64,000 nt of DNA from Symbiodinium microadriaticum. Lineage: Eukaryota; Sar; Dinophyceae; Suessiales; Symbiodiniaceae. Numbering within the stretch: the stretch's first letter is position 1; each line of letters begins with the position of its first letter. Shown here one piece after another: positions 1 to 10,216 of the stretch. The position numbers and the translations under genes were made by a program. The notes beneath the pieces were generated by a model. The model was not told the DNA's origin and searched no databases. It worked only from the letters and a program-made list of their open reading frames with translations. The stretch lies in the NCBI GenBank assembly GCA_001939145.1, contig LSRX01000847.1, forward strand, positions 262,347 through 326,346, in the 5' to 3' direction.

Positions 1-454
1 GCCGTTGGTTTAGGGTTTGGGTTCTAGGGCCTTTAGGTTTAAGGTTGAGGGGTTTAGGGCCTTTGGGTTTAGGGCTTAGGTTCTAGGGCCTTTAGGTTTA
101 GGGTTGAGGGGTTTAGGGCCTTTGGGTTCAGGGTTTAGGTTCTAGGGCCTCTGGGTTCTAAGGTTTAGGGTTTAGGGCCTTTAGGTTCAGGGTTTAGGTT
201 CTAGGGCCTCTGGGTTCTAAGGTTTAGGGTTTAGGTTCTAGGGCCTTTGGGTTTAGGGTTTAGGGCCTATCGGTTTCAGGCAACACAATCAACTCTACAG
301 AAACCGAAAGAAAAAGCCTCAAGAGACAAGCGTACCCCTAAACCCTAACCCCTAGAGCCCGGACCCTAAACCCTAAGCCTTAAACCCTAGACCCTAAACC
401 CCAAACCCTAAACCCTAAACCCCGACGCCCCCTAAACCCTAAACCAACCCCAAG

Positions 455-502
455 GGTGGCGGAGTTCGCTGACTTCCGGTTGCCGGGCGGTCGGACAGTG
501 CA
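455..502 (+). CDS. ARP exon a
   Basis: The exon reads 'VAEFADFRLPGGRTVQ' after an AG at 453-454 and ends inside the Gln codon (CA). The following bases GCCTCC would be a GC donor. Joined to the exon at 1986 it gives LPGGRTVQLQDERW, the same length as actin LPDGQVITIGNERF. Confidence 0.7.
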
Positions 503-3030
503 GCCTCCTGTCCTCGCAGTCTCTCGGGGGTACCCCTTAACTACTTAGGGGTTGAGTAGGTAACCTTTAACCTTTCGGGGCTTACAAAAATCTTACCATA
601 ATTTGAAATGTGAACCTTTTTTGGGCTAAGGTACTCAGCCCCTAAGACCAAGAGTCCTCTTTCCGTAAAGGTTTGTAATAGGTTTGCTCTCATATTTTTG
701 GTGTTTTGTAGGGTGTTCCTGAACCCTAAACCCTAAACCACCAATTACCAGGAGGCGTGTACTTGAAGGGTTTAGGGTTTTCGACAAGGCTTGTAGTTCT
801 AGAGTGCCTCAGCCTTTCTGTTGCAAGGAATGAAGAAAATAGCGCTTACAGGATTTAGCGCTCACAAGTTTTAGGGCTTAGGGCTTTCAGGTTTAAGGTT
901 GAGGTAGTGGGGCTTAGGGTTTAGGGTGAGAGCTTCAGGCAGGAATTTGGTTTCAGGGGCTGGCATATGTCGTGGGGAGTTTGGCCTTGATGGCCTGTAG
1001 TGGGTGTCTTAGGATCTAGGATTTCTGGTCGTATATAGGTGTCTTGAGTATCAGTAAGCCTGAAACCTAAACCCCCCTTGCTACGTTACGCTGTTCTGAG
1101 TAGCAGCGCCGGCAGAATTTATCTTGTGGAGGACAATACCATCGTCTGATGAATATACCCCTCCCCCTTCTTAAAGGTTATAGCATGGATCCTAACATTA
1201 AGGGCCTATCAAAAAGGATGATTGGTCATGAAAGGACCCTTAAAGGAGCCCTCCGAAAGGGAGACTTAGTTAAAGGAACCCCTTAAAAGAGCTGTTAAAG
1301 GAGCCCTTGCAGGAACCCTATAGGCCCCTTTAATGGGGAGCCCTTTAAAAGAACCCTACAAGGAGCCCCTTCAAGGAAGCCACCCTTAAAGGCACCCATA
1401 ACACGGAGCCTCTTTGGACGCCAGAGGCTCCCTAAAGACCTAACCCCCAAGCCCGCAACCCTACACCCTAGACGCTAAACCCACAACCGTACACGCAGAA
1501 CCCCATAAGATCACAAGGCCCCCCTAAACCTTAGGGCCCTAAAGTCCCTAAGCCCATACCCGAACCCTACAATCCCTACACCCATAAGCCCAGCAATCAC
1601 AGGGCTCCCAAAATACGACGAAATCCCAAACCGAGAGCCCTAAACGCATAGCCCTAAAGTCACAAGGCTCCTTAAACCCTGATTACACAAGGCTCCTTGA
1701 ACCCAGAACTCCAACATCACAAGGCTCCCCAAACCCGAAATCATAAACCCTAAGCCCTTAACCATAAACCCTAGCAGCAATGGTGGCGTGCAACTTCGAG
1801 TTTTTTCAGTGGTCGGGTTTGTTTTTGCAGGGCTCTTCGGAAGTAGTTCGGGTCGACATTGTTGTAAAGCTCTAAAGAGTTACATGTTTGCGAATACGAA
1901 GCTTCAAAACGATAGGTTCCCACAACGTCCTCCTCCCGAACCCTAAACCCATAACCCGAAGCCCACAAAGCCCAAAATCACCAAGGCTCCAGGACGAGCG
2001 CTGGAGATGCCCCGAGGCGCTGTTCAACCCGAGCCTCGTGGGCCTCGCCGCGAGACGCAAGGGAGGTTTCGGGGTTCGGGGTCTCTGTTGGATACATTTT
2101 TGGCATTTTTGTGATAACTATTTATATAACAACCCTGATAAGGACTAAGAATGACAAAAATGATATCAAAGATGATAGAAATCATAAAGATAATCATAAA
2201 AGTGGATGATTAGTTTTTATTAATATGACCCCAGCAGGGAACCAGAAGGTTTTGGGGCTCTTTTAAACGGGGGATCTATAAGGGGGCTCCTTAGAGCGAT
2301 CCTCAAAGGGATCCAATCGGGGTTTTGGGGTTGGGGCTTTAGGGTTTAGAGGCTTGGGGTGTTGATTTTGGGGTTTTGGCTTTGCAGCTTGGGGTTTGGA
2401 GTTGAGGGCTTGGGGGTTTAGGGTTGAGGGTGCGAGCTTCAGGAAACAAGGAGCTCTATTCTGATATAGCAAGGCTGAAAATCTGAGCAAGGTTGCGGAG
2501 ATGCGAAAACAGCGCGGAGGGCCCGGGGTTGAGTGCTCAGCATTCAAAATTTTCGGAAGCTCATGGTTTCTGGTTGGTTCTGGGTGGGACTAGGGCTTCT
2601 CAAGAGAGTTTGTATCTTTGGAGTGCCACCGTAAATTGTTTGGTCGTGCATTTTGGCTTTGACAGCAGGGTTTGCACACTTCAGTGGCAGCTCCCAAAGA
2701 GGGGTGAATGTCCTGTGTGGCACAGGGATGGAGGATTTGGAGTTTCTTAGTTTAGGGGTTTGGGTTTAGCGTTTACGGATATTCTGGGCTGGAAGCTGCA
2801 AAAAGGCGGTTCTAAGACGGCACTTGAGCATAGGCTCGCTGCCAGCAACTCGTATTCTTCCATCTTGCACCCTTCCTGTCATTTCTTGCACTCTTGCTCT
2901 AAGGATGACTGCTTCTAACAACATCGCAAATGCAGCCAGAAACCTAAACCCCTTGTGTCTACAAAATATACTACGAATAGCTCCTCCCACCCCCACTCCC
3001 CTCCTACTCCTGCTCCTGCTACTCCTCCTA

Positions 3031-3081
<51 letters not shown>

Positions 3082-6000
3082 ACAATGTTCCGTGAAATTC
3101 CCTGCGACCCAGGAGTGCTTTGGCGTGAGTGGCATGGTCTGGGATAGACACTCGGGACCAAAATTAAGCTCGACTCGGATGATTCTTGGTTTAGGATGGA
3201 GGGTTCTTGGATTCTTGGGTTCAGGATGACTGAGGGTTTAGAGTTCAGGGTTTAAGCTTTAGGGTTTGTTTGGTTTTTTTCTGTGTTGTGATTCTTGACG
3301 GCTGCACTAGACCTGACCAAGAGCCACTTAGGAGCACCGAGGCTGAAGCATACTGCAAGCCAGCTCCGTGCGCTCAAACCCCTCAACTCACTTGGGTAGT
3401 TCTCTAAATTAGGGTCCCTCTTTGGGTCCTGTTCTAGTGAGGGTGCCGTGCTACTGTGGTTTGCTCCAATCACTGCACAGGTGTTGATCCAAAGAATCAG
3501 GGTGAGAACCTAAGTTTTGTAGGGTCTTGGGCACAACTTATTCCCCTCGGAGTGTGAGGTTTGGGCCGCTCGTGGGACAAAGGAGGCGGGAGTAGGGAGG
3601 ACATCTTTGGAGCATGGATACAAAATGGAGCCGCGTGCTCTCCAGACTCCCAAACCCTAAACCGCGCACCCTCTAGACTCTCGACCCACCCTTAACCCTA
3701 AACCCTGAAACCTCAACCCTGTTGAGGGTCTTGGGGTTTGGGTGGGGGTTTGCAGGCCATTTACGGGTGTCGTTATGAGTAGAAACCTCCACAGCTCTTG
3801 ATGCCCCCAGTTAGCCTAGCTCCTGAAGCTTGTTTGGGGTTCGGGCTTTCCGAGCGCTCGTAGGAACTTGTAACTATTGAGGTTTCAACTCTTCGTAATA
3901 ATGTCGATTTTAGTCTACATATGAGTATTTTAGAGTTGACTATGAATTCCCCCAAGCCCCTTCAGTTCTCTAGACCTCCGTGGGCGCGGGGTTGAAACCC
4001 CTCAACGAGCCCGCTTCAGCCGAGGCATCTCGCGATGCGAGCTGGATGTGCGGAAGAACCTGCTGTCCAACGTAGTGCTGTCAGGAGGACTTGCGGGACT
4101 GAGCCCCTCCCTTGCGGGACTAAGCCCCTCCCTCAGGGCTTAGAGTTTCGACTTAAAGCCCCAACCCGAAAACCCGAAGTTTGAAGGTTTAGGGTTGCAT
4201 TGGAAAGACACCAGCCGGTATCCTGTTGCGAGTGGCACCATATATTCTAGCTGTGTTTTCTTTTTCATAATATACTATCATGGTATGCTATGGTAGACTA
4301 CTATAGCATGTCAAAATGCGTCTAAGCCTAGGCTTGTCAGGCTCAGCCTTTTGTTTCCTCAGTTCTCTGAGATTGCCAAAGTTGTACGACCAAGAGGCAC
4401 CACAAGAAAGGAACCGATTAGGTGCTGGGCCTAAACCCTAAAAACCCCTTAAAACCCTAAGCCACTAAAAACCCTAAACCCTTAAAAACCCTAAACCCCC
4501 CAAACACCCTAAACCCCGAAAAACCCCTAAAACCCTTAAAAACCCTAAAACCTTCAAAAACCCAAAAACTCGAAGTCTTGTAGGCTTCCTTGAAGGGATC
4601 TCTTTGGAGCTTCAGAGTGTAGGATGTCTGGAGCAAGAGGGAGCCCCTCATGGGCGGTTTGAGATCATCCCGAACCCTTTCTAAAGATCCTGTAACTAGG
4701 GTTTAGGGGTTTAGAGTTTAGGGTTTCAGGTTTAGGGTTTAGGGTGTAGGGTAAAGCTCTACCACAAACCCCAAAGACAGTGTAAAGGTCCTTGAAAAGA
4801 ACCCTGCAGAGTATAAAAGCTCCTCACACCTCCATAGGATGCACGATGTTTCCTGGATTCAGCCTCCTGTCCGCAGGGTTTGGGCTGGTAGGGGGTGAGG
4901 GTTTAGGGGTGGTTGACGGTTGTTGCAATTTCGGGGTCAGAGGGGTTCGGCTTTCTTCTGTGTGGGTCTTAGGGCCCGGGGTCTCGAAAGGCGAAAGTGC
5001 TTCGCGCATGTTGGAGTATTTAAGGTACTCGCGGAAGCTGGAATTTGAAGGCAGTCTCGCTCAATGATGGTCAATATCACACCTGGTTGTAGGTTTTGTA
5101 GAAGCCCTTAGAAGTACTGAAATTGTGAATTGGCGGAGAATGTGAGGTTGTCACCCCGAACTTGGCACGATACTCCACCGATAAGCCCCCGCTCACAGGA
5201 AAGCCCTAAAGCAAACACCTACAAAGCCCGACACCGAACAATGGGACAAACCGCTAGGAAAAAGAATCATTCCGTCACCTGTTTAGTGCTTAGGGTTAGT
5301 TAGGGCTGACGTTGCCAAGCTCTCCAAACCCCGGGGCCAAGGGAGCACAAGCGAAGCTCTCCTAAGCCGCAGCATGGCAAAATCAAGCCCAGAGAACCCA
5401 AGACCCCTTACTTAAGGAATATACTATATACCTTAAATCATAATATTAAGGCCCCTATAATTTTTATGGTATCTTCCTTAATTCAAGGGGTATTGGGTTC
5501 TCCGGGAAATCAAGCGCCTCCTGAGGCGAACGACTTTCCAAAGAACTGCGTGCTCTCGCACCCGTGGCCGCACAGTGCGACATCCGGGTGCTGAAGAGCC
5601 GAGACCAAATCAGTCGCTGGAGCTGTGATATAGCAGGTTTTTTGGGGTGTGGTCTTCAAGGTTACCCCGAAACCCGAAACCCTAAATCTCAGGCGTTGGA
5701 TTCAGGCAACCTTTCGGCCTTCCAGCCTCTTTGAAGGGCTCTGGGGATCTGTCGACTGGGAAGCTAGCAGAGGCTTTTAGGACCTCGGAGTTCGTTGTTT
5801 TTTCGTTCGCCAGCAGCCTGCACCCCTACACCTTCAACCCTAAAGCCTAGCATCCTAAAACCGCAAGACCCTAAGCCCAAAACCCTAAGTGGATAAGAAA
5901 CCCCAAGTCTGACGTAAATGCGCCGGATTGGAACGCGAAAGTGAGCGAACTCGTCCTCAGAACAAATGTACAAGTCATAATGCTGTCGGGGTTTAGGATT

Positions 6001-8398
6001 TTTAGGGATTTGAGCTTAGGGTTTTGGCTTTAGGGCTTTGGGCCTAGAGTCTTGCATTCCCCAGTAGTACTCTTTTCCCCTTTGGGGTCTCCTTATAGAA
6101 GACTAGGAAACAGGGTACCCTTGTTATTAAGGGTTTAGGGGTTTAGGGTTTTGGGCTTGGGGGAACCTAGTGAACCTAGTGTTTATCACAGAGTGGCCGT
6201 AAGCCCCAAAACCTGAAGCCCTCAACTCCTAACGGACTAGTACCAGAAAAACCCTACACCCAAATCACACTCCTTCGTTAAAAATCCTAATAGCCACAAA
6301 GGATCCCTGCAAGGACCCCTTAAAAGGAACCCAAACACGACTCCTTGAAGGACCCTATCAAGGACCCTTGGCCTCGACAATCCCCCAAAGCGCTCAGAAT
6401 CCCGGCAAAACCGCAAATGTCTGCTTAGGGAGTCCGATGGATCCCTAATCCCGAACCCCCAAACCCACTGTAAGTAAGTAAATGTGTTACATGGATGTGT
6501 ATATATATATATATATCTATCATACAACATATCCTATCCTATCCTATCCTATCCTATCATATCGGATCATATCATATCATATCATACCATATCATATCAT
6601 ACCATGTATAGATAGATCATGCAGTGTTTTATAAAAGTTGAATATTATTTATATATATATATATATATTTATTTATTTATTTATTTATTTGTTTGTTTAT
6701 GTATACTTACGTTAAACCACCTACAAAACCTTCGAACCCCTTTAACGACAAGGCTTCCAGCACCCGTATAGTATCTTCATAAGCCACGAACCCGAAGACC
6801 TTGTGAACCGACACTCCCCTGTGAGGTGCCGTTTGGACAGGCGGCCAGGTCTTTGCTAGCCTGCGCGAGATGCAAGAGGCCGCTTGGGTCTAGAACCCTA
6901 AACCCCAAACCCTAAAACCTAAACCCTAAAACCTAAACCCTAAAACCCTAAAACCCTAAACCCCAAAGCCCTAAGCCCCAAAGCCCTAAGCCCCAAAGCC
7001 CCAAAACCCTAAAACCCTAAAGGTTTGGGCTCCCTTTAAGGGATCCTCTCCGGGTCGCTTTCTTGTGGCTCCACGATGGCGTTTTTTGGGTTTCCAGGTA
7101 GGTAGGTCTTCGGGGTGTTGGCATGGTTTTGGTCCTTCTTGGGTCTAAGGGGATCCTATTTACGAGCAACCCTAATCCTCAGATTTGGGGTTCAGGGTTC
7201 AGGGGTTTAGGGTTTAGGGCCTTCTTGGGCCTTTAAGGGGATCCGATTTACGAGCTTCTCAAGTCCCAAAAAACGTCTTAAAGCAGGCTTCATAGGTGCG
7301 ATCCGCTGCGATCCTCATGCTTTTTCTACGGGTGTTGAAATCGCTTCCAAGGGCGTCCTGTTCCCAGAGAACCAAATAGACCTCGATTAAGGAATATATC
7401 TTAAGTATTGGTTTCTCTGGGTTCCTGTGCCTTTACGGGACTGGGGGATTGGGGTTTTGGGTGTAGGATTAGGCTTTAGGGTGATGGGAAGGCGTTTCTT
7501 AAGGGTGCTTCTTTAGGATTTTTTTATCAGGGTCTTAGTTTGCAGGTCTTACAGCTTCAGGGCCTTATTGTGTTAGAGTTTGGGGTGTAGGGCTTTCGAG
7601 TTATAAGGCTACGGATTTAGCTTTCGGTGCAAGCATTTCTTGAAGCACCGTTCTGTAGGGTCCTATTCGGCCAGCTTTTGTCTTGAGGGTGTATCAGGAC
7701 AACTTGATCCTAAAGGTCCAAGGAACTGAGTAAGTGCGGCTATATTTGTGTTTTATTATGAGTCCCTTTAAGCGGGGTCACCCTACATATAACTTTACTT
7801 AAACTCCTTGGGCGCTTATGTATGGCCTTCGAGGGCTTCTGACTTCGAAGGCGTTCTTCAGCCCGTTTTCTTGCCCCCGCAGCAAAGCACCGCTGAAGTC
7901 TTTACCCCGTGCTTCCTTGTACCAGGAGGTTCATGGGTAGTTATAAGTGGGGTTATAAGTAGGGTAACTATAGTTATAACCCATTTTAGGAGACTTATAA
8001 CCCTACTCACAACTACCCATGAACCAAGTAGCACCGGAGAGTTCTTGAATCTAGAAATCCACCCAGTCCTGTCACATCTCGGAAGTCCCACTTTCCAAGG
8101 AAACCCTACTAAAAGTTTGTGGAGATAGGGACCCCGACTCGCAGGATGATAGAAGACCCCTAAACCCCTAAACCCTAAATAAACCCTTAAACCTCAGGGT
8201 TTAGGGTTTAGGGTTTTTAGGGTTTAGGCCCCTGATTACCCGAAAGAGACCCCAAAACCCAACTCAACAGCGCAGGAACTGTGGATGTCCATCGACGACT
8301 ACGATGAGTACGGCGCGAGTCTCATGCACGAGAAAGTCGCCTCGAGCTCAGGGAAGCTGTCTCTGGGTCTTTTAGGGTTCCATAAAGGGGATCTATGA
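455..8398 (+). CDS. Actin-related protein gene, C-terminal exons (5' part outside window)
   Basis: Six exons (455-502, 1986-2065, about 4020-4102, 5526-5624, 6841-6887, 8276-8398) encode, in order, the last third of an actin fold. Diagnostic matches are 'FRLPGGRTVQ' (actin YELPDGQ region), 'DERWRCPEALFNPSLVG' (NERFRCPEALFQPSFLG), 'ELDVRKNLLSNVVLSGG' ([17 protein letters not shown]), 'ERLSKELRALAP', 'WSCGQVFASL' (WIGGSILASL) and 'WMSIDDYDEYGASLMHEK' (the [18 protein letters not shown] end). Joins 1-2, 4-5 and 5-6 keep phase and align with actin with few or no gaps; 3-4 requires a 3-residue deletion, and 2-3 is about 5 residues short, so a mini-exon may be missing there. Divergence from conventional actin (about half identical in the best blocks, non-actin C-terminus) suggests an ARP. 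Introns are 1-2 kb and full of TTTAGGG-like heptamers. The ATP-binding N-terminal half is not in the window. Confidence 0.8.
546..643. repeat. Inverted-repeat element (MITE-like), singleton
   Basis: CTTAGGGGTTGAGTAGGT on the left is mirrored by ACTCAGCCCCTAAG on the right around a 60-bp AT-richer core. It lies in the first ARP intron. Confidence 0.5.
1200..1425. repeat. Degenerate array of AAAGGAGCCCTT-type motifs
   Basis: About fifteen imperfect copies of a 10-14 base motif (AAAGGAACCC, AAAGGAGCCC and complements) follow one another. Smaller clusters occur at 6295-6375, 38160-38215 and 39395-39450. No reading frame is supported. Confidence 0.5.
1986..2065 (+). CDS. ARP exon b
   Basis: The acceptor AG is at 1984-1985. 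The peptide is 'LQDERWRCPEALFNPSLVG' followed by LAARRKG, a strong match to the actin NERFRCPEALF block. The donor GTTTCG starts at 2066, leaving phase 1. Confidence 0.85.
3023..3083. repeat. (CTA)n microsatellite
   Basis: Nearly perfect CTA/ACT triplets. The poly-Ser, poly-Val and poly-Leu ORFs over it are translations of this repeat, not genes. Confidence 0.95.
4020..4102 (+). CDS. ARP exon c
   Basis: The frame reads 'GISRCELDVRKNLLSNVVLS' followed by GGLAGL, matching actin [21 protein letters not shown]. The acceptor may be AG 4018-4019 or AG 4023-4024; only the second fits the phase of the preceding exon. The inferred donor is a GC dinucleotide at 4103. A 21-bp tandem duplication (4090-4110, 4111-4131) copies the donor region in frame, so the exon could also end 21 bp later. 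Confidence 0.75.
5392..5510. repeat. MITE-like family D copy 1
   Basis: Termini AGAACCCAAGACCCCTTACT and the mirror TCAAGGGGTATTGGGTTCTC flank an AT-rich centre. It ends about 15 bp before the acceptor of ARP exon d. Relatives are at 33112-33222 and, shortened, at 7365-7428. Confidence 0.65.
5526..5624 (+). CDS. ARP exon d
   Basis: The peptide 'ERLSKELRALAPVAAQCDIR' followed by VLKSRDQISRWS matches actin [31 protein letters not shown]. AG 5524-5525 precedes it and a GTGATA donor starts at 5625 in phase 1. Joining to 6841 creates the ungapped WSCGQVFASL. Confidence 0.85.
6066..6170. repeat. MITE-like family E copy (diverged)
   Basis: Shares CCCCAGTAGTAC, GGGGTCTCCTTAT, GGGTACCCTTGTTATTAAG and GGGGGAACCTAG with the copy at 31216-31333. 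It lies in the ARP intron between 5624 and 6841. Confidence 0.55.
6495..6705. repeat. AT-rich simple-sequence cluster
   Basis: (TA)n at 6497-6516, TATCC/ATCAT repeats at 6530-6605, and (TA)n plus (TTTA)n at 6648-6695. Non-coding. Confidence 0.9.
6841..6887 (+). CDS. ARP exon e
   Basis: A 47-nt exon between AG 6839-6840 and the GTCTAG donor at 6888. It encodes 'GQVFASLREMQEAAW', equivalent to actin GGSILASLSTFQQMW. It is too short to be seen as an ORF, and phase 1/0 fits both neighbours. Confidence 0.75.
7808..8128 (+). CDS. Open frame containing a MITE-like element; possible coding
   Basis: A 106-codon frame with protein-like flanks: 'GAYVWPSRASDFEGVLQPVF' on the left and 'TGEFLNLEIHPVLSHLGSPT' on the right. 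The family A inverted repeat (7919-8031) lies between them. A GT at 7919 and a TAG at 8029-8031 bracket the element, as if it were removed as an intron. The frame sits inside an inferred ARP intron, so it is either an unrecognised ARP insertion or not coding. I do not recognise a family. Confidence 0.25.
   Translation: MGAYVWPSRASDFEGVLQPVFLPPQQSTAEVFTPCFLVPGGSWVVISGVISRVTIVITHFRRLITLLTTTHEPSSTGEFLNLEIHPVLSHLGSPTFQGNPTKSLWR
7919..8031. repeat. MITE-like family A copy 1
   Basis: GGAGGTTCATGGGTAGTTAT is mirrored by AACTACCCATGAACC with internal TATAAC palindromes. Other copies are at 26695-26810 and 30111-30205. Confidence 0.8.
8160..8232. repeat. Head-to-head telomere-like palindrome
   Basis: CCCTAAACCCCTAAACCC runs directly into CAGGGTTTAGGGTTTAGGG, an inverted pair of short heptamer runs with an approximately 15-bp centre. 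It lies immediately upstream of the last ARP exon. Confidence 0.8.
8276..8398 (+). CDS. ARP last exon
   Basis: After GCAG (acceptor AG at 8274-8275) the frame reads 'ELWMSIDDYDEYGASLMHEK' then VASSSGKLSLGLLGFHKGDL and a TGA at 8396-8398. The first 20 residues match the actin C-terminus ([20 protein letters not shown]). The final 20 residues are not actin-like. A GT directly after the Lys codon leaves open whether coding really runs to this stop. Confidence 0.8.
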   Translation, partial: ELWMSIDDYDEYGASLMHEKVASSSGKLSLGLLGFHKGDL

Positions 8399-8437
8399 GG
8401 GCTTCTATGGAGTTTCTATGACGCTACTGCAAGGGTT

Positions 8438-8545
8438 CGTTCTCTAGATTAGGGTCTTGTTTGGGGTCCTTCTATATGGGTGCTGTATTTTATTTCAGGA
8501 ACCGAAAAACGGGCCCTAATTTAGAGAACTACTCCTTTTGTGGCA
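8438..8545. repeat. MITE-like family H copy
   Basis: TTCTCTAGATTAGGGTC and the mirror GGGCCCTAATTTAGAGAACT. Relatives or half-copies are at 3396-3460, 13148-13250, 24700-24775, 30690-30735, 39590-39705 and 58240-58330. Confidence 0.6.
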
Positions 8546-8659
8546 TAATCTGGCTCCTTTCACGGGTTTCGAAGGGTTTCTAGAATTGGCGTGCTTAGGG
8601 TTTCAAGACTGGCGCCTTGATACTTAGACGAGTGTCGATCATATTCTTACCTGGTGTTT

Positions 8660-10200
8660 ATAGGGCTTCATTGTAAGAGCGTTAGCAACCAGACTATTGC
8701 CTTGGGTTTTTGCGGTACTAAAAAGCTTTTGCATGGCCGATAGGCGGTCTTCAGACGAGTTAGTCAGACCCCCTGTATTAGGCTTTAAGGATTTGGGGAG
8801 TTGGCTTGCGATCTCAGGCTCAGTTTCCAGACTTCAAGCCTGAACCCTAGTTGGCTACAACTTTACATTTTTGTTAGAATAAAAAAGCCCGATAAAAGAC
8901 TCAAAATGATGATATTTCATATAGCCCCAAGAGGGGACCAGAAGCCTCTTCGGGGGGTTTTTGGGCTCTTCGCGATGCTTTGTTGTGGCTGCATCTCGAG
9001 GACGAGGGCACGATAGGCTCTTTCCCAAAGACCCGCATTTTGGAGACCACACTTTTTCAGCCTGGTAGTCAGCATAGTCCTAATCTGAATTAAATAGGGT
9101 TTAGGGTTTAGGGATTAGGGATTATCTTTTAAGTTTGAGGAGTTGAGGAGTTTGAAGGGGTTCGGGTTAGGGCATTTTGGGGCCAGTGGTGCGCGGGGCG
9201 TCTTAGGATCCGGATCCCCTCTGCCAGAAATGTTGGTCTTTGCTTGCTGCTGCCACGGAAATCCGTCCCATCTGTGCGGGTTTTTTGCGAGTTCCTCTGT
9301 GGACGGCTTAAGGTTGGACGCTTCCGTGAGGGCGTTTGTGAAGGACGTTCGAGTTCAGAATTTCAAGCCGATTCTAGGCGATCGAGAAGTCCAGGGTAAA
9401 GTGGTGTGGAACTTTCGCTTTGAGATGTTACGGGTAGTTCTAAGCCTCATGGGAGATGTTTCCACAACGTGCACGCAGCGCTTCGGGCAAAGGGAGCACG
9501 TGAACCGCACACCCTAGTCCGTACCATCCAAACCCTAAACCCTAAAGGCCTGAAGCCCTAAACCCTGAACCCCAAGCCTTAAAGCCCTAAACCCTAAAGC
9601 CCTGAAGCCCTAAACCCTGAACCCCAAGCCCTAAACCCCTAAACCCTGAAGCCCTGAAGAGTGAAGCTCGAAGCCTTGGGTAGCAAGAGGCTTGAAACGA
9701 AGTTCGAAGCGCCTGAGGCCGTGAAATTCAACTAAGCGCCGAGCTTTCGGCATTCAACCTCTACATCCTTGGTGCAGGCCTCCCCTGTTCAGGCTTGTCG
9801 GTTTAGGGTTGAAAGCTTCTGCTGCTGGATATGCTCAGACAATCTTGGGGTGGACTGTCGAAGTTGGCACTGGCAACTCGAGGAAAGCTGACAGATGCGA
9901 AAGCTCCTGCTGTGCTTGCCACTGCTACTGCCTACTACTTCAAGTCTACTACTGTACGTACTCCTACTCCCATTCCGTCTATCGCACGCCTTCGATCTAC
10001 TCCTGAACACTGCACACAAAAGCGTTAGATGCACCCTTGCAGACCTTTGGGAACCAGCAAGTCTGCGCATAGCAGATCTAACACCCCTAAACCCTTAAGT
10101 CCAAAGCCCTAAGCCCAAAACCCTAAAGCCCAAACCCCTAAGCAGGCCCTAAACCCTAAACCCTCAATGCTCAAGGCATCTCCCCGTAGTCCCGCTGCCC
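8660..10200. other. Stretch with no supported gene
   Basis: Telomere-like filler (dense at 9530-9655) surrounds a 124-codon open frame at 9143-9517 with no recognisable domain. A short island near 9690-9740 reads LETKFEAPEAVKFN then stop. Nothing here is firm. Confidence 0.4.
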
Positions 10201-10216
10201 CTGACCTGCCCTCCGG

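Noticed and set aside
1-460. True chromosome-end telomere
   Set aside because: Units are degenerate, switch orientation by 330 and are followed by genes; no long perfect array.
2640-2665. Dinoflagellate spliced-leader relict (GCATTTTGGCTTTGA)
   Set aside because: Too short and mismatched to the conserved leader 3' end; no convincing relict anywhere in the window.
2766-3161. Poly-Ser/Val/Leu proteins over triplet repeats (also 11863, 36278, 50520)
   Set aside because: Translations of microsatellites in every frame.
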